Shown here in pieces: positions 47,088 through 57,800 of a DNA stretch of 64,000 nt; the stretch's first letter is position 1, and each line of letters starts with the position of its first letter. A model generated the notes under the pieces. That model saw only the letters and a list, made by a program, of their open reading frames with translations, searched no databases and was not told the origin of the DNA. The DNA is taken from NCBI GenBank assembly GCA_035048495.1, contig CM068553.1:19903190-19967189 (forward strand), written 5' to 3'. Source of the DNA: Euptelea pleiosperma. Taxonomy: Eukaryota; Streptophyta; Magnoliopsida; Ranunculales; Eupteleaceae. A program made the position numbers and the translations under genes.

Positions 47088-47186
47088 TTAAATGATGCTA
47101 CACTCCGAGTTTGACACGATTCCAGCGACGTCTATCACAAGATTTGCTCCTTCAAGCATTTGTCCAAATGCTTTGTCTTGGGAATC
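47088..47186 (-). CDS. Candidate terminal exon of an unknown host gene
   Basis: On the minus strand TTTCTCATTTCAG|GATTCC makes a convincing 3' splice site at 47187. From there a phase-0 frame of 32 codons runs DSQDKAFGQMLEGANLVI and on to SECSII, then TAA (47088-47090). The composition is balanced and unlike the retroelement frames nearby. I do not recognise the protein. Upstream exons are not evident: the minus frame at 47322-47534 (70 codons) could contribute but has no clear donor. It may be a decayed gene tail. Confidence 0.35.
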   Translation of the reverse strand, partial: DSQDKAFGQMLEGANLVIDVAGIVSNSECSII

Positions 47187-48790
47187 CTGAAATGAGAAAG
47201 CATAAAATAATCTAATATTAGCCAGGATTTAAATATGATGGAGAGGATTTTGTGTCCTGCAAGGGTAGCTATGTCCTAGGTTGAGGGAATCTAATTAAGA
47301 CAAGCTTATTTTCTACTTGAGCTAGTTGTGTATTAAAGAATAAGAAACGCGATATAAAAAATCGTGCACTTCCATCTTCACGTTTGGGTAAGTGAGTTTT
47401 GTGAAAAAGTTATTGCACATTTCCAAGATGAGTTGATGATGAGATGTCCATCTACAAGAATCCCTCCCATATAGCGAAACACAATATGTATGAAAATAAT
47501 ATGATAATCTTAGGAAAAGATCTTCTTTCACCAAATTTGGTTAAAGCCATTAAACAAATTAAGAAATCAACACCAAACCATGAGTTGAACTAAGACTAGA
47601 TTAGCTCTCTTTTTTCTCTAAGCTTACTCGAGAATTTCAAACTTAATCCTAACCTTTTTGGCTTGGACCCCCATTATTTCCAAGAAAGAGATCTAAGATT
47701 TTTGAGATGCTTAGACCTAGATTGGTATGGAATTTAACGTAAGCCCATACAGATTTCTAGATTGAAGCCCATTAGGGTTATGGGTTGGATTTCTGAAATA
47801 GACTAAACCTTTTATAGGCCTACTATTGATAGTTGAGATGTCATATATTATTACCTTTATAAACTTGTTTGATGAAAATTTTACTTATAAAGTTAAAATT
47901 GTAATTTTATAGGTAATGGTATTTTGATAATTTTATAATATAGGGCAAACTAATAATTTCACCTTCTCATTAACATAAAATGTTAATATGTAGGGATAAC
48001 TCAATAATTTTATAAGATATTAGCATTTAACTACAAATAGAGTGTATTTTAATAATTTCAAAATAGAAGGGTATTTTATAATTTCATAATAAAGGGGTAA
48101 TTGGATAAATTCACCTTTTAGAAGGGTATGTTGGTAATTTCACAATACAGAATAAATTAAACATTTATTGAGCTTTATTTTAGGTAAGAATTTGAGTCAA
48201 ATTCAAAATTTTATCACTTTTGAAAAGTTTTTATTCTGATAGTCATCTTTTAAGGGGCACAACTTTTCTTCTCCCATTTTAATATAATCATCATTCATAA
48301 AAAAGATTATCTAAAGATCTACAAATATTTATTTCATGTTTAATTTCAAATTTTAATATTTTAGTTCATAAAAATATGGTTAAATTCTAGGTATTATATT
48401 AATTATGAGAATTCATAACTTATTTTTAATATGAGAATTCATAACTTATTTTGAAATTTAGGGTTTAGTGAACCCCACCCTAGAATAGGAAAAAGGAAGA
48501 GAGGCCTAGATTTACATATAAGCTTATGATGTAGAATTACTCACCCCTTATGATTATGGGTTTTTTCTTCTTTGCATGCTCTCCTTTCATGGTTAAACCC
48601 CATGTTTTCATGTGTCACATGCTTGTGTTATTGCTTTAAAAATACATATTTTAATAATATTGCATGTTAGTATACCCTAGGATTATTTCTAGGGTTTGTC
48701 TCTCATGCATATGTTCTCTGGAAAATTGTCCCATGTTATGTTTGCTTCAAATTCATGCTTTTGTTATTACTATCATGTTTATTTTAATAA
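47187..48790. other. Intergenic, AT-rich with degenerate short repeats
   Basis: No supported gene. 47880-48160 is a degenerate array of units like AATTTCATAATAAAGGGGTA and AGAAGGGTATTTTATAATTTC. A near-identical 24-nt duplication around GAGAATTCATAACTTATTTT lies at 48407-48450. Confidence 0.5.
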
Positions 48791-48932
48791 TCACAATTTT
48801 ATTGGTATTTGGATATGTAGTATGTTTTGACTTGCCATGAGAAAATGATCATGGGAAAGAATGGATGTTATGCTTATGATTATATTTTCAAAACTTTAAT
48901 GTCTTATTATAGGAAAACAATCATAACTCTTT
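48791..48932 (+). repeat. Direct repeat, copy 1 (142 bp)
   Basis: Starts TCACAATTTTATTGGTA, ends ATCATAACTCTTT. About 93% identical by eye to 49334-49475. Confidence 0.85.
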
Positions 48933-49333
48933 CTACATTGAATAAAAATGGACGAGACTAGTGTCATATTTTACTTATTTTGTGGATCCGAGTCTTTATG
49001 AACTTTTATGGGAGTTGGACCCTATTTGGTATTTTCTTTGGACGAATCTTCGTACTTTTTCATGTTTCTAGGTTTTTTTTATTTTCGGAGCTTTTCCTTA
49101 TGGACTTCAAAATTGGAACCCATCCCTTTATTTTACAGTTTTCTACAAAACATAAACTTTTCCTTATTATCTTTCAAACCCAAGTGAAACCACCAAGATT
49201 GGAGATCTGGGTGATTTGTTATGAATTCTGCACTTTGGGATGTTGTGACAAAGTTGTCTACAAACTTTCCAATGTGTCAGTTCATACCCTTTTTACTTTA
49301 AAATTTTGTTATGGAGTAATTATATGGAAAATA

Positions 49334-49475
49334 TCACAATTTTATTGGTACTTGGATATGGGGTATGTTTTGACTTGCCATGAGAGGATGATCATGGGAA
49401 AGAATGGCTGTTATGCTTATAATTATATTTTCAAAATTTTAATGTCCTATTATAGAAAAACAATCATAACTCTTT
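49334..49475 (+). repeat. Direct repeat, copy 2 (142 bp)
   Basis: Second copy of the 48791 repeat. It ends within a few bases of the truncated left edge of the SIRE-2 LTR. The 166-codon frame at 48980-49480 runs through it and has no recognised domain. Confidence 0.85.
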
Positions 49476-49480
49476 GGTAA

Positions 49481-50789
49481 AATTTACCATAATAGGATGG
49501 TTCAGTGTTAGTTTGGGATCGTGTGTAAGATGAGAAGAGAAATTCTAAAAACTTTGGTAATGTTCAGTTATGGACAAAATAATCTGGCCGACTGACCTTT
49601 ATGAGCGGGCGACCGAAGGTCCGGTCAACTGGTTAAAAGGGTCCGGTCGACCCTAACTCTCAGGTTCAGGATTTTTGTAAGAATACCTGAGCGGGCGACC
49701 GACTAAAGGCTCGATCAACTGAGGTCAGGTCGACCGGCCAATAGTGAGGTCGACCTCGTCCGTTTCAGATCTCGTTTGACAAAATCTCTTATGCGATTAT
49801 AAGTGCATTTTGGCCCTTCAAACGGCTATATTCAATACAGTTCTAGTAATGGGAGGCCTGCTTATAAATAAGAGCCATCTCCCTTTATTAGAAAAAATCC
49901 AATCAAAAGATCTCTACTTTACTTTACTTGATTATCATTCTTTGAGTCAAGAGATCTGGAATTTGAGAGAGCTTCACCTGTGCAAATCTGTACATCCTTT
50001 GTGAAGGCTCTAGATTGTTTGAGAGAGCTTCACATGAGCAAATCCGATTCATCTATTGTGAATGTTGTTCTAATTGTTTGAAGAGACTACGAAGGGTATT
50101 ATTTCCTGCAATCATCTTCTTTCAAGAGGAGGATCATCATTGGTAGAGTGTCTCTGTGGCGAATTCTTCAACGAGGATTTACCATTCTATCGAATTCATC
50201 AAAAGGTAAGTATCTCCTAGAACAAACTTTTTAGAGTGAATTCAATATTATCAAACCTGAATTGTTTGTGATTGGTGGATGAGTGAGTGATCAAATTGAG
50301 TTGCGGAAGGTGGAATCCTTGAGAAATCCATTTCTCTAAAATACTACGGGCTTAGTGTGACTCTCTAGGTGAATCGAGAAGTGATTCTCGTATAGATCGA
50401 GTTGAGGATTGTAGATCCACGAGAAGAGAGCTTCTCTAAATAGACTATTGACTTAAGCTGACTCTCTAGGTGAGCGAGAAGCGATTCTCGTTAGATTGGG
50501 ACTAAGTGTAATCTTAGTTGGTTGATTATTTATTTCGATTGAAATATTGTAATACATTATTGAAATAATATAATACTACTCGTGGTGAGTATTGAATAGT
50601 GGACGTAGGTGTGGAGACATCGAACCACTATAAATTTGAGTTTTGTGTGATTATGAATATTTCCATATTTGTTTCTCAAGTTTTTCCATATCTATATTCT
50701 GTAGATGATTCATATTTTAATTGTCTGGTCATTTTCTGCCTCGTGTGATCAATAATTTTTTGTGAATTGGTAATTGAAAGGGAATTTCA
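49481..50789 (+). mobile_element. 5' LTR of Sirevirus-like element SIRE-2, 5'-truncated
   Basis: Homology with the 3' LTR starts around AATTTACC (49481 against about 62134), so about 350 bp of the 5' end are absent. CTTATAAATAAG near 49860 is the TATA box. Three GGTCGACC palindromes lie in U3 (49645, 49728 and 49748). The LTR ends TTTCA at 50789, just before the primer site. Confidence 0.85.
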
Positions 50790-50791
50790 AT

Positions 50792-50803
50792 TGGTATCAG
50801 AGC
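50792..50803 (+). other. Primer-binding site of SIRE-2
   Basis: TGGTATCAGAGC, perfect tRNA-Met initiator match, two bases after the LTR. Confidence 0.92.
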
Positions 50804-50865
50804 AAGGTCACTTTGTGAAGGGCTTAAACAACCCAAGTATGATCCTTAGTTCCCTTAGAATAACC

Positions 50866-51858
50866 ATGAGTCAAAAGGGATACTCTGTGTCTAGACCTCC
50901 TCTATTCAATGATACTTACGCCTACTAGAAGGCTAGAATAAGGATTTTCTTAAAATCCCTGGATGAACAGATTTGGGAAACAGTACAAGTAGGATGGACA
51001 TCTCCTACTGTAGCAACGACTGTTGGTGAATCAGCTACTTGCTATCAAACCAAAAGTGATTGGAGTATAAGGAGATAAAGATGAATACTAGTATAATAAT
51101 CGTGCATTGAATACAATACATTGTGCTTTATTTCCTAAGTTCTTCAAAAGGATAATTACTTGTGAAACCTCAAAACAAGCATGTGATATTTTGGAAATGA
51201 CCCTTGAATGAACAAATTCTGTTAAACTGTCAAAACTTCAAATGCTCACAACTCAATTTAAAATTATTAGAATGAATGAGGATGAAAGTTTCACAGACTA
51301 CTACAACAAGCTAAGTAAAATAATTAACTCTATGTGGGGTCTTGGTGAAGCTATTCTTGAATAAAAAATTATTAGAAAAATTCTAAGATCATTACCTGAT
51401 AGGTTTCATCCTAAAATTATAGCTATTGAAGAGAGTAAAAATGTTGATCTAATAAGACTAGTGATAATGGAGAATCATCTAATGTTAGAGCTTTAATGAC
51501 TATTGCTAATCTTAATGAAAATTGTCACTCTAAGAATGTTGAAATTGATAATGAAACAGACTTAAGTGATGATATAAGTGAAGAAAACATTCAGAATGCT
51601 TTTAACAATTTATATCAAGAAAGCCTAAATTTGGCAAAATCATGTTATACCTTGAAAAAAGAAAAGATTAATTGTTTTGAAAATGCCTCACTAAAAATTG
51701 AATTAGAAAATCTATATCAAACAGTGAAGTATAAAGATAATGAAGTGATACTTATTTTGAGTAGAGAACAAGAACTTGAAGATGAAATTGGAAAATTAAG
51801 TCTCGATAGGAATGATTTAGAAGTCAAGAATAGAACCTTAATCAGAAATATTACATAA
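50866..51858 (+). pseudogene. SIRE-2 gag
   Basis: ATG at 50866 opens MSQKGYSVSRPPLFNDTYAY and hits TAG at 50926-50928. Gag then continues (KARIRIFLKSLDEQIWETVQ) into a UBN2-type core (SKLQMLTTQFKIIRMNEDES, DYYNKLSKIINSMWGLGE, ILRSLPDRFHPKI) with further stops and a frameshift between 51040 and 51490. The last part (51496-51858) is an intact 120-codon coiled-coil (DISEENIQNAFNNLYQESLN, ELEDEIGKLSLDRNDLE). The order core, coiled-coil, knuckle is that of Sirevirus gag. Confidence 0.8.
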
Positions 51859-51888
51859 GGAATTTCTAGACTTAAAAATCTACTAACC

Positions 51889-52125
51889 ATGAGAAAAACA
51901 AACAAAGATAAGAGAGGACTTGGATATAATAGAAAATTTTCTAAAAACTCAAACTCTAGAACTGTGTTCGTAAAAGCTACTATGGATTCAACCCAAAATG
52001 AACAAATTGAAAATTTGAATATCATTTGTCATTATTGTAGACATTCTAGACATAAGAAATATAACTGTCTTGTACTTAAAATGAAGTTAGAATTTCTAAA
52101 GAAAATAAAGAAAATGAAAGAATGA
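51889..52125 (+). pseudogene. SIRE-2 gag zinc-knuckle segment
   Basis: A 78-codon frame with one CCHC knuckle, C-x2-C-x4-H-x4-C (CHYCRHSRHKKYNC, about 52030-52070), preceded by a basic stretch (KDKRGLGYNRKFSKNS) and followed by Lys-rich coil. The knuckle binds RNA in the particle. It is separated from the rest of gag by a TAA at 51856-51858. Confidence 0.8.
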
Positions 52126-53432
52126 AAAACAAACAGATTTTGGAAGAAACCAAAAAACAAAATAATGAAAAAGTATTGTTTGTAAAGGTAGCAACTTTAA
52201 ATGCTAGAGCTAGAGCTATAAAAGAAAACATTAATAACTTTCTATCCAACAAGAAAAATAATGATAAATCTCTTGTAAAAATATTGGATAAAAAATTTGT
52301 TGAAAAATGTTTATTTATTTATACTGCTTCAATATCGAATGAAACTTCTAAGTGGTATTTGGATAGTGAATGCTCTAGACACATGACTAGAGAAAGATCT
52401 CATTTCTATTTTTTTTATGAATGCCATGATAGTGATGTGATATTTGGTAATGCTAGTAGTGCTGAGATAATTAGTAGAGGAACTATCAAAGTTCCTAGAT
52501 TATCTAAGATTGAAAATGTATTGTGTGTAGATGGTTTAAAATATAACATTCTTAGTATTAGTCAGATTTGTGATAAATATCACATATGCAAGTTTTTAAA
52601 AGATCTTACAAGAAATTTGTGGGCTGAAGTAGTGAATACTGCATATTACATGATCAGTCGTGTTTATCTAAAGCAAGAACCTTGCAGTCAACCTATGATA
52701 TTTGGAACGGAGTCAGACCAAATATAAAATATTTCAGAGTCTTTGACAGTAATGTTACATGCTCAAAAACAAAGATAACTTTTGAAAGTTTGACTCTAAA
52801 GGTATTGAAGGCATTGATTTTGGTCAGACTTTTGCCCCGGTAGCTAGACTAGAATCTATTAGAATCTATTAGAACTCTATGAGATGGATGTTAGGAGAAT
52901 TATTAAGAATGTCAGTGGAACCACTGAATACGGTCTCTCGCATCCTCTTGAAATTAATAGTGAAATTGCTGGCTATTCTGATGCTAACTGGGCAAGGATT
53001 GTTGATGATCGAAAAAGCACCAGTGGTGGGTGTTTTTATATTGAAAATTATTTGGTAACTTGGCACAATAAGAAACAAAATGCTATATCATTATTGACTG
53101 CTGAAGTGGAATACATTACCGCTGACAGTTGTTGTGCCCAGTTAATTTGGATGAAGCAAATGTTGTTGGAATATGAAATTGATTAGGGATCTATGAATTT
53201 ATTCTGTAATAACACGAGTGCTATTTGTATTTCTAAAAATTTTGTACAGCACTCTAGACCAAAGCACATTGATATTAGACATCACTTTATTAAAAAATTG
53301 GTTGAAGTACAGATAATTTCATTAGAGCATGAGAATATAGAAATTCAACTTGTAGATATTTTGACCAAACCTTTAGATTCGCTCAGATTTGAATATCTGA
53401 GGAAGTCTATAAGAATTTATTCAATTGATTAA
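52122..53432 (+). pseudogene. SIRE-2 pol, internally deleted
   Basis: Protease is readable (WYLDSECSRHMTRERSHF; DSE replaces the active-site DSG) up to LSISQICDKYHICKF at about 52595. The frame then jumps straight to the integrase C-terminus (LWAEVVNTAYYMISRVYLK), losing the whole catalytic core. A few codons of the following region and a scrap of RT ([20 protein letters not shown], about 52805) are left; RT palm and catalytic residues are gone. RNase H is nearly complete (52884-53432): GYSDANWARIVDDRKSTSGG, one stop near 53186, LFCNNTSAICISKNFVQHSR, DILTKPLD. At least three deletions are needed. Confidence 0.88.
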
Positions 53433-53694
53433 TTTCGTGTGGTACTAACTGAAATAATTGAAGCCATATTGAATATCTTATCTTCATTTGTTTAGTTAGT
53501 GTATTTAACTAATTATCCAAAATGATGGTTAGATTATTTTTGTGAATTTGGATTTGCCATTATTGGTTTAATTCTTTTGTGTAATGATATTTTGTACTAT
53601 ATCATATTGGGTATACAATTGCTTGGTGATATTATAGAATATATGATTATTTGATAAATTGGTATTATTTTGGGTTATTTGAGTTTTTGGAATT

Positions 53695-54005
53695 GGCATT
53701 TACGAAGTCGGGCCGACTGAAGAAATTGTCTAGCCGACCGATGAATTTGTCGAGGTCCTTGGGTTTTTAAAAAAGTTTTTTGCGAAGTCGGGTTGACCGA
53801 AGATATTGACCGGCTGATAGAAGTAAAAAAAAAAATTTTGGATTTTTTGAAATTGGTTTTGCAGGCTCGGTCCGACCGAACAAAATGTCTAGTCGACCGA
53901 ACATGTCCGATCGATCGACCATTTCAACCGGTCGACCGCGCCTCGCACTAGAACCTTGTATCGCTTTCACGGGCGGGTCGACCCATGTCCGATCAACCGC
54001 CCTCA
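53695..54005 (+). repeat. GTCGACCG-rich segment in the SIRE-2 3' region
   Basis: Repeated, partly degenerate GGTCGACCG, GTCGACC, CCGACCGA and GATCGATCGACC motifs, including GGTCGACC near 53930 and 53973. The same motif class is in the SIRE-2 LTRs. Confidence 0.75.
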
Positions 54006-54313
54006 GTTATAAATTGTTTCAAATCGATTTTGGGTCATTAGCAACTCTTTTTGGAACCCTAAAAATTTTGTTTGAAGCCTCCACATTCATCTTTGAGAAA
54101 ACTCATATTCCTAAAATCTAATGTCTTTTTAGAGATTTCTACTTTCACCATTACCCATTTTTTTGTGAAATTTCTTTGTTTTTCTCTTATATGGCTCCAC
54201 AAGGAAAAAGAGCAAGAGGTGAATCATCCTCTAGTAATCCCTATCCTCTTAGTCTTTTCATTAATCCCATGACCATGGCTAGTTTCTTGAAGAACTATGT
54301 TAAAAGAGCCGTT

Positions 54314-54820
54314 TGTCACGGACCTAGTCTTTGACCCTTACTAAAGACCGTGCGGCACTTGAGTTAGTCGCTCATTTGCTAGCTCAAGTCAGCCTTTCCC
54401 CAAAGTGACTTAGGACTTGGCCTTGCCTAAGCACTACTCTCACTCAAGAAGCACACAAAGCACACAAGAACAAGAAAGCTTAGAGAATGAGGAAGCTTGT
54501 ATTGCTCAACTCTGGATGGATACAAATGAGGGGGCTTGCCCCTTTATATAGGCTTCAAGCCTTGTTCTAGAATCTTCTATACAATTCTACCAAGGTGTCT
54601 CTAGATGTTTCTCCTAGGAACTATCTAGAATATTTACATATGATACATGTGTGGCTCTCCCCTAGAATTCTCATGAGTGTTCTAGATCCTTCCATCTTCT
54701 AGCGTTCTCCACTATACTCTAGAGTCCTCTAGAAGCTTCCAGGGCACTCTAGATTCTTTGAGCCATAACCTGGACTTGGATATGGGCTCTAAAATGGGCT
54801 TGATTGGCGGGCTTGTGACA
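54314..54820 (-). repeat. 3' LTR of the chromovirus
   Basis: TATATAAAG (minus strand, 54550-54542) is the TATA box. U3 holds seven TCTAGA hexamers between 54566 and 54753. Confidence 0.95.
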
Positions 54821-54831
54821 CTCTCCCCCAC

Positions 54832-57800
54832 CTAATCTCGCGACGTCCTCGACGCGTCATCGTCATGGAACTTGGCGATCTTGTCCTCGAACTGCCACAA
54901 TGTTTCTGCATGCTCCCAACTTGCTTCGTTCGCAGGCAATCCCTTCCATTTTACCAAGTACTCGGTGTATGGTTGCACTCCGCGCCTAGTCACACGGCGA
55001 TCAGCTAGTATATATTCCACCTCCTTGTCAAAGGAAGTAGTCATGGTCATGGGCGCTCTTTTGCTGATGCCTCTTGACGGGTCTTCCATGTCTGCATGGT
55101 ATGGCTTGAGACAGCTTGCATGGAAGACTGGATGTATCTTCAGCTTGGAAGGTAGCTGAAGTCGGTAGGAAACTTTGCCTACCTTCTTTAGAATGGGGAA
55201 GGGACCTTCATACCGACGTATCAACCCCTTGTGCACCTTCCGAAACACTTTGAATTGTTGGGGCTGTAACTTGACCATCACTAGGTCGCCTTCCTTGTAC
55301 TCCATGTGCCTCCTCTTCGAATCTGCCCATTTCTTCATTCTTCGTGCGGCCTTCTCAAGGTAGGCTTTGGCAATATCGGCTTGCTCTCCCTAATCCTTAG
55401 CAAACCGGTATGCAGCTGGGCTCTTCCCTCTATACCCACTAACGACACTGTGGGGTGTGAGGGGTTGTTGGCCCGTTGCTAACTCAAATGGACTATGGCC
55501 CGATGACTCGCTCTTCTGTAAGTTGTAACAAAATTGGGCCACATCCAAGAGCTTTACCCAATCCTTTTGGTTGGCACGTACAAAGTGCCTTAGATACTCC
55601 TCCAATAGCGCATTCACCCGTTCTGTTTGCCCATCTGTTTGTGGGTGAAAGCTGGTTGAGAAGTGTAGTTCCGATCCAAGAAGCTTGAATACTTCTCCCC
55701 AAAACTTCCCCGTGAACCTTGGATCGCGATCGCTTATAATGGTTTCTGGAATACCCCAATATTTCACCACATTCTTCACAAAGAGCTTTGCTACTTGCTC
55801 AGCCGTGCAGTCAGTTGGGGCAGCAATGAACGTGGCGTACTTGGAAAATCTATCAACCACCACCATGATTGATCCCTATCCTTCAACCTTGGGCAACGCC
55901 GAGATGAAGTCCATCGAAACGCTAGCCCATGGCCTTTCCGCTATGGGTAAGGGCTCCAGAAGACCTCCCTATTTCTTGTGCTCAACCTTGTCCTGTTGGC
56001 ATACAAGACAAGTTCGGACGTAGTCATCGACGTCCTTGTCCATCTTGGGCCAATAGTAACTTGTTTCCAATAGGGCTAGAGTGTGTCGTTGGCCCGGATG
56101 TCCCGCCCATCGAGTGTCATGGCACTCGCGCAGCAACTCCTTGCGTAGGTTGTCCCATTTTGGCACGAAGAGTCGTTCGTCTTTGGTGAAGAGTAGCCCA
56201 TCCTTCATCCAAAATCTCCGAGTCTTCCCCTCTTGTGCTGCCACCATGAGACTCTTCCCCAAGGGATCTTTGTTCAGCCCTTCCTTGACATGATCAAGAA
56301 CCGTCCCTTTTACTTGGCTCACAGTAGCCAACCCCTCTATCTTGAGAGCAGCGAGCTTGGCCTTTCTACTTAATGCATCTGCAACATGATTAGTGCGGCC
56401 CGGTTTGTACTCCAAGATCATATCAAACTCAGCTAGGAAGTCTTGTCACCTAGCTTGCTTGGGACTTAACTTCTTCTGTGTCTGGAAGTAACTTGTAGCC
56501 ACGTTGTCCGTCCGGATGACGAACCTTGATCCCAGTAGGTAGTGCCTCCAAGTCCTTAGACAATGTACCACAGCGGTCATCTCCTTTTCTTGCACGGTGT
56601 ACCGCCGTTCTGTGTCATCGAGCTTTCGACTCTCGTAGGCAATGGGGTGACCATCTTGCATGAGTACGCCTCCAATTGCGAAGTCTGAAGCATCCGTATG
56701 CACTTCAAATGGTTGGGCGTAGTCGGGCAAACGTAAGACCGGTTCCTCGGTCACAGCTTGCTTGAGGTCTTCAAAGGCCTCTTGGCACTTGTCCGTCCAA
56801 TCCCATGGACGGTTCTTCTTGAGAAGATCCGTGAGTGGAGCAGCCTTTCCTGAATACCCCTGGATGAATCGCCGGTAGTAGTTGACTAGCCCCAAGAATG
56901 ATCTAAGCTCAGTCACCTTGGTAGGGATTTCCCAATCCCTTATGGCCTTTACTTTGCTCCCATCCATCCAAATTTTTCCTTCCCCGATCCAATGCCCTAG
57001 AAATGATACTTCTTGTAGGGTAAAGGAACATTTTTCCCTTTTCACATATAGGGTGTTGTCTCGTAATGCTTTAAACACAGTCCGCAAGTGCTTGACATGC
57101 TCTTCCAAAGTCTTGCTATAGATGACTATGTCATCAAGAGATACCACCACAAATTGGTCTAGGTAGGGATGGAAGATCTTGTTCATGAGGGTGCAAAAAG
57201 TGGCAGGAGCATTAGTGAGTCCAAAAGGCATGACTAAGAATTCAAAAGCCCCATACCTAGTGACACAAGTTATCTTCGGCTCGTCACCCTCCGCAATACG
57301 AACTTGATAGTACCCTGACCGTAGATCCAACTTGGTGAAGAAACGAGCATCTCCCAACTGATCGAACAAGTCTTCCACTCGAGGGATGGGGTACTTGTTC
57401 TTGACGGTGACTTTGTTCAAGGCTCGGTAGTCTATGCACATACGCAGGCTCCCATCGTGCTTCTTTTGGAACAACACCGGTGCTCCATAAGGTGCTTTGG
57501 ATGGTTGGATGTATCCGGCATCTAACAACTCCTTGAGTTGTCTCCTCAATTCCTCCAACTCAGGGGGTGCCATCCTATAAGGTGCTAGTGCGGGCGGCTT
57601 AGCACCAGGCTCCAACTCAATTTGATGGTCCACCTCTCTTCTGGGTGGTAGTGTCTTGGGCAGCTCGGGCAGCATCACGTCCTTAAACTCCTTAAGAACT
57701 TTCTCCACTTCCATGGGTAGGTCCCCATCTACCCCTTTCTCATGCTCTTCGACCATTGAAGCTATGTAAGTAGCTTCACCCTTCTTGAATCCTTTGGAGA

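Noticed and set aside
48980..49480. 166-codon frame MWIRVFMNF...
   Set aside because: AT-rich, Phe/Ile/Leu-rich, no domain, overlaps one copy of a direct repeat and ends at a truncation point.
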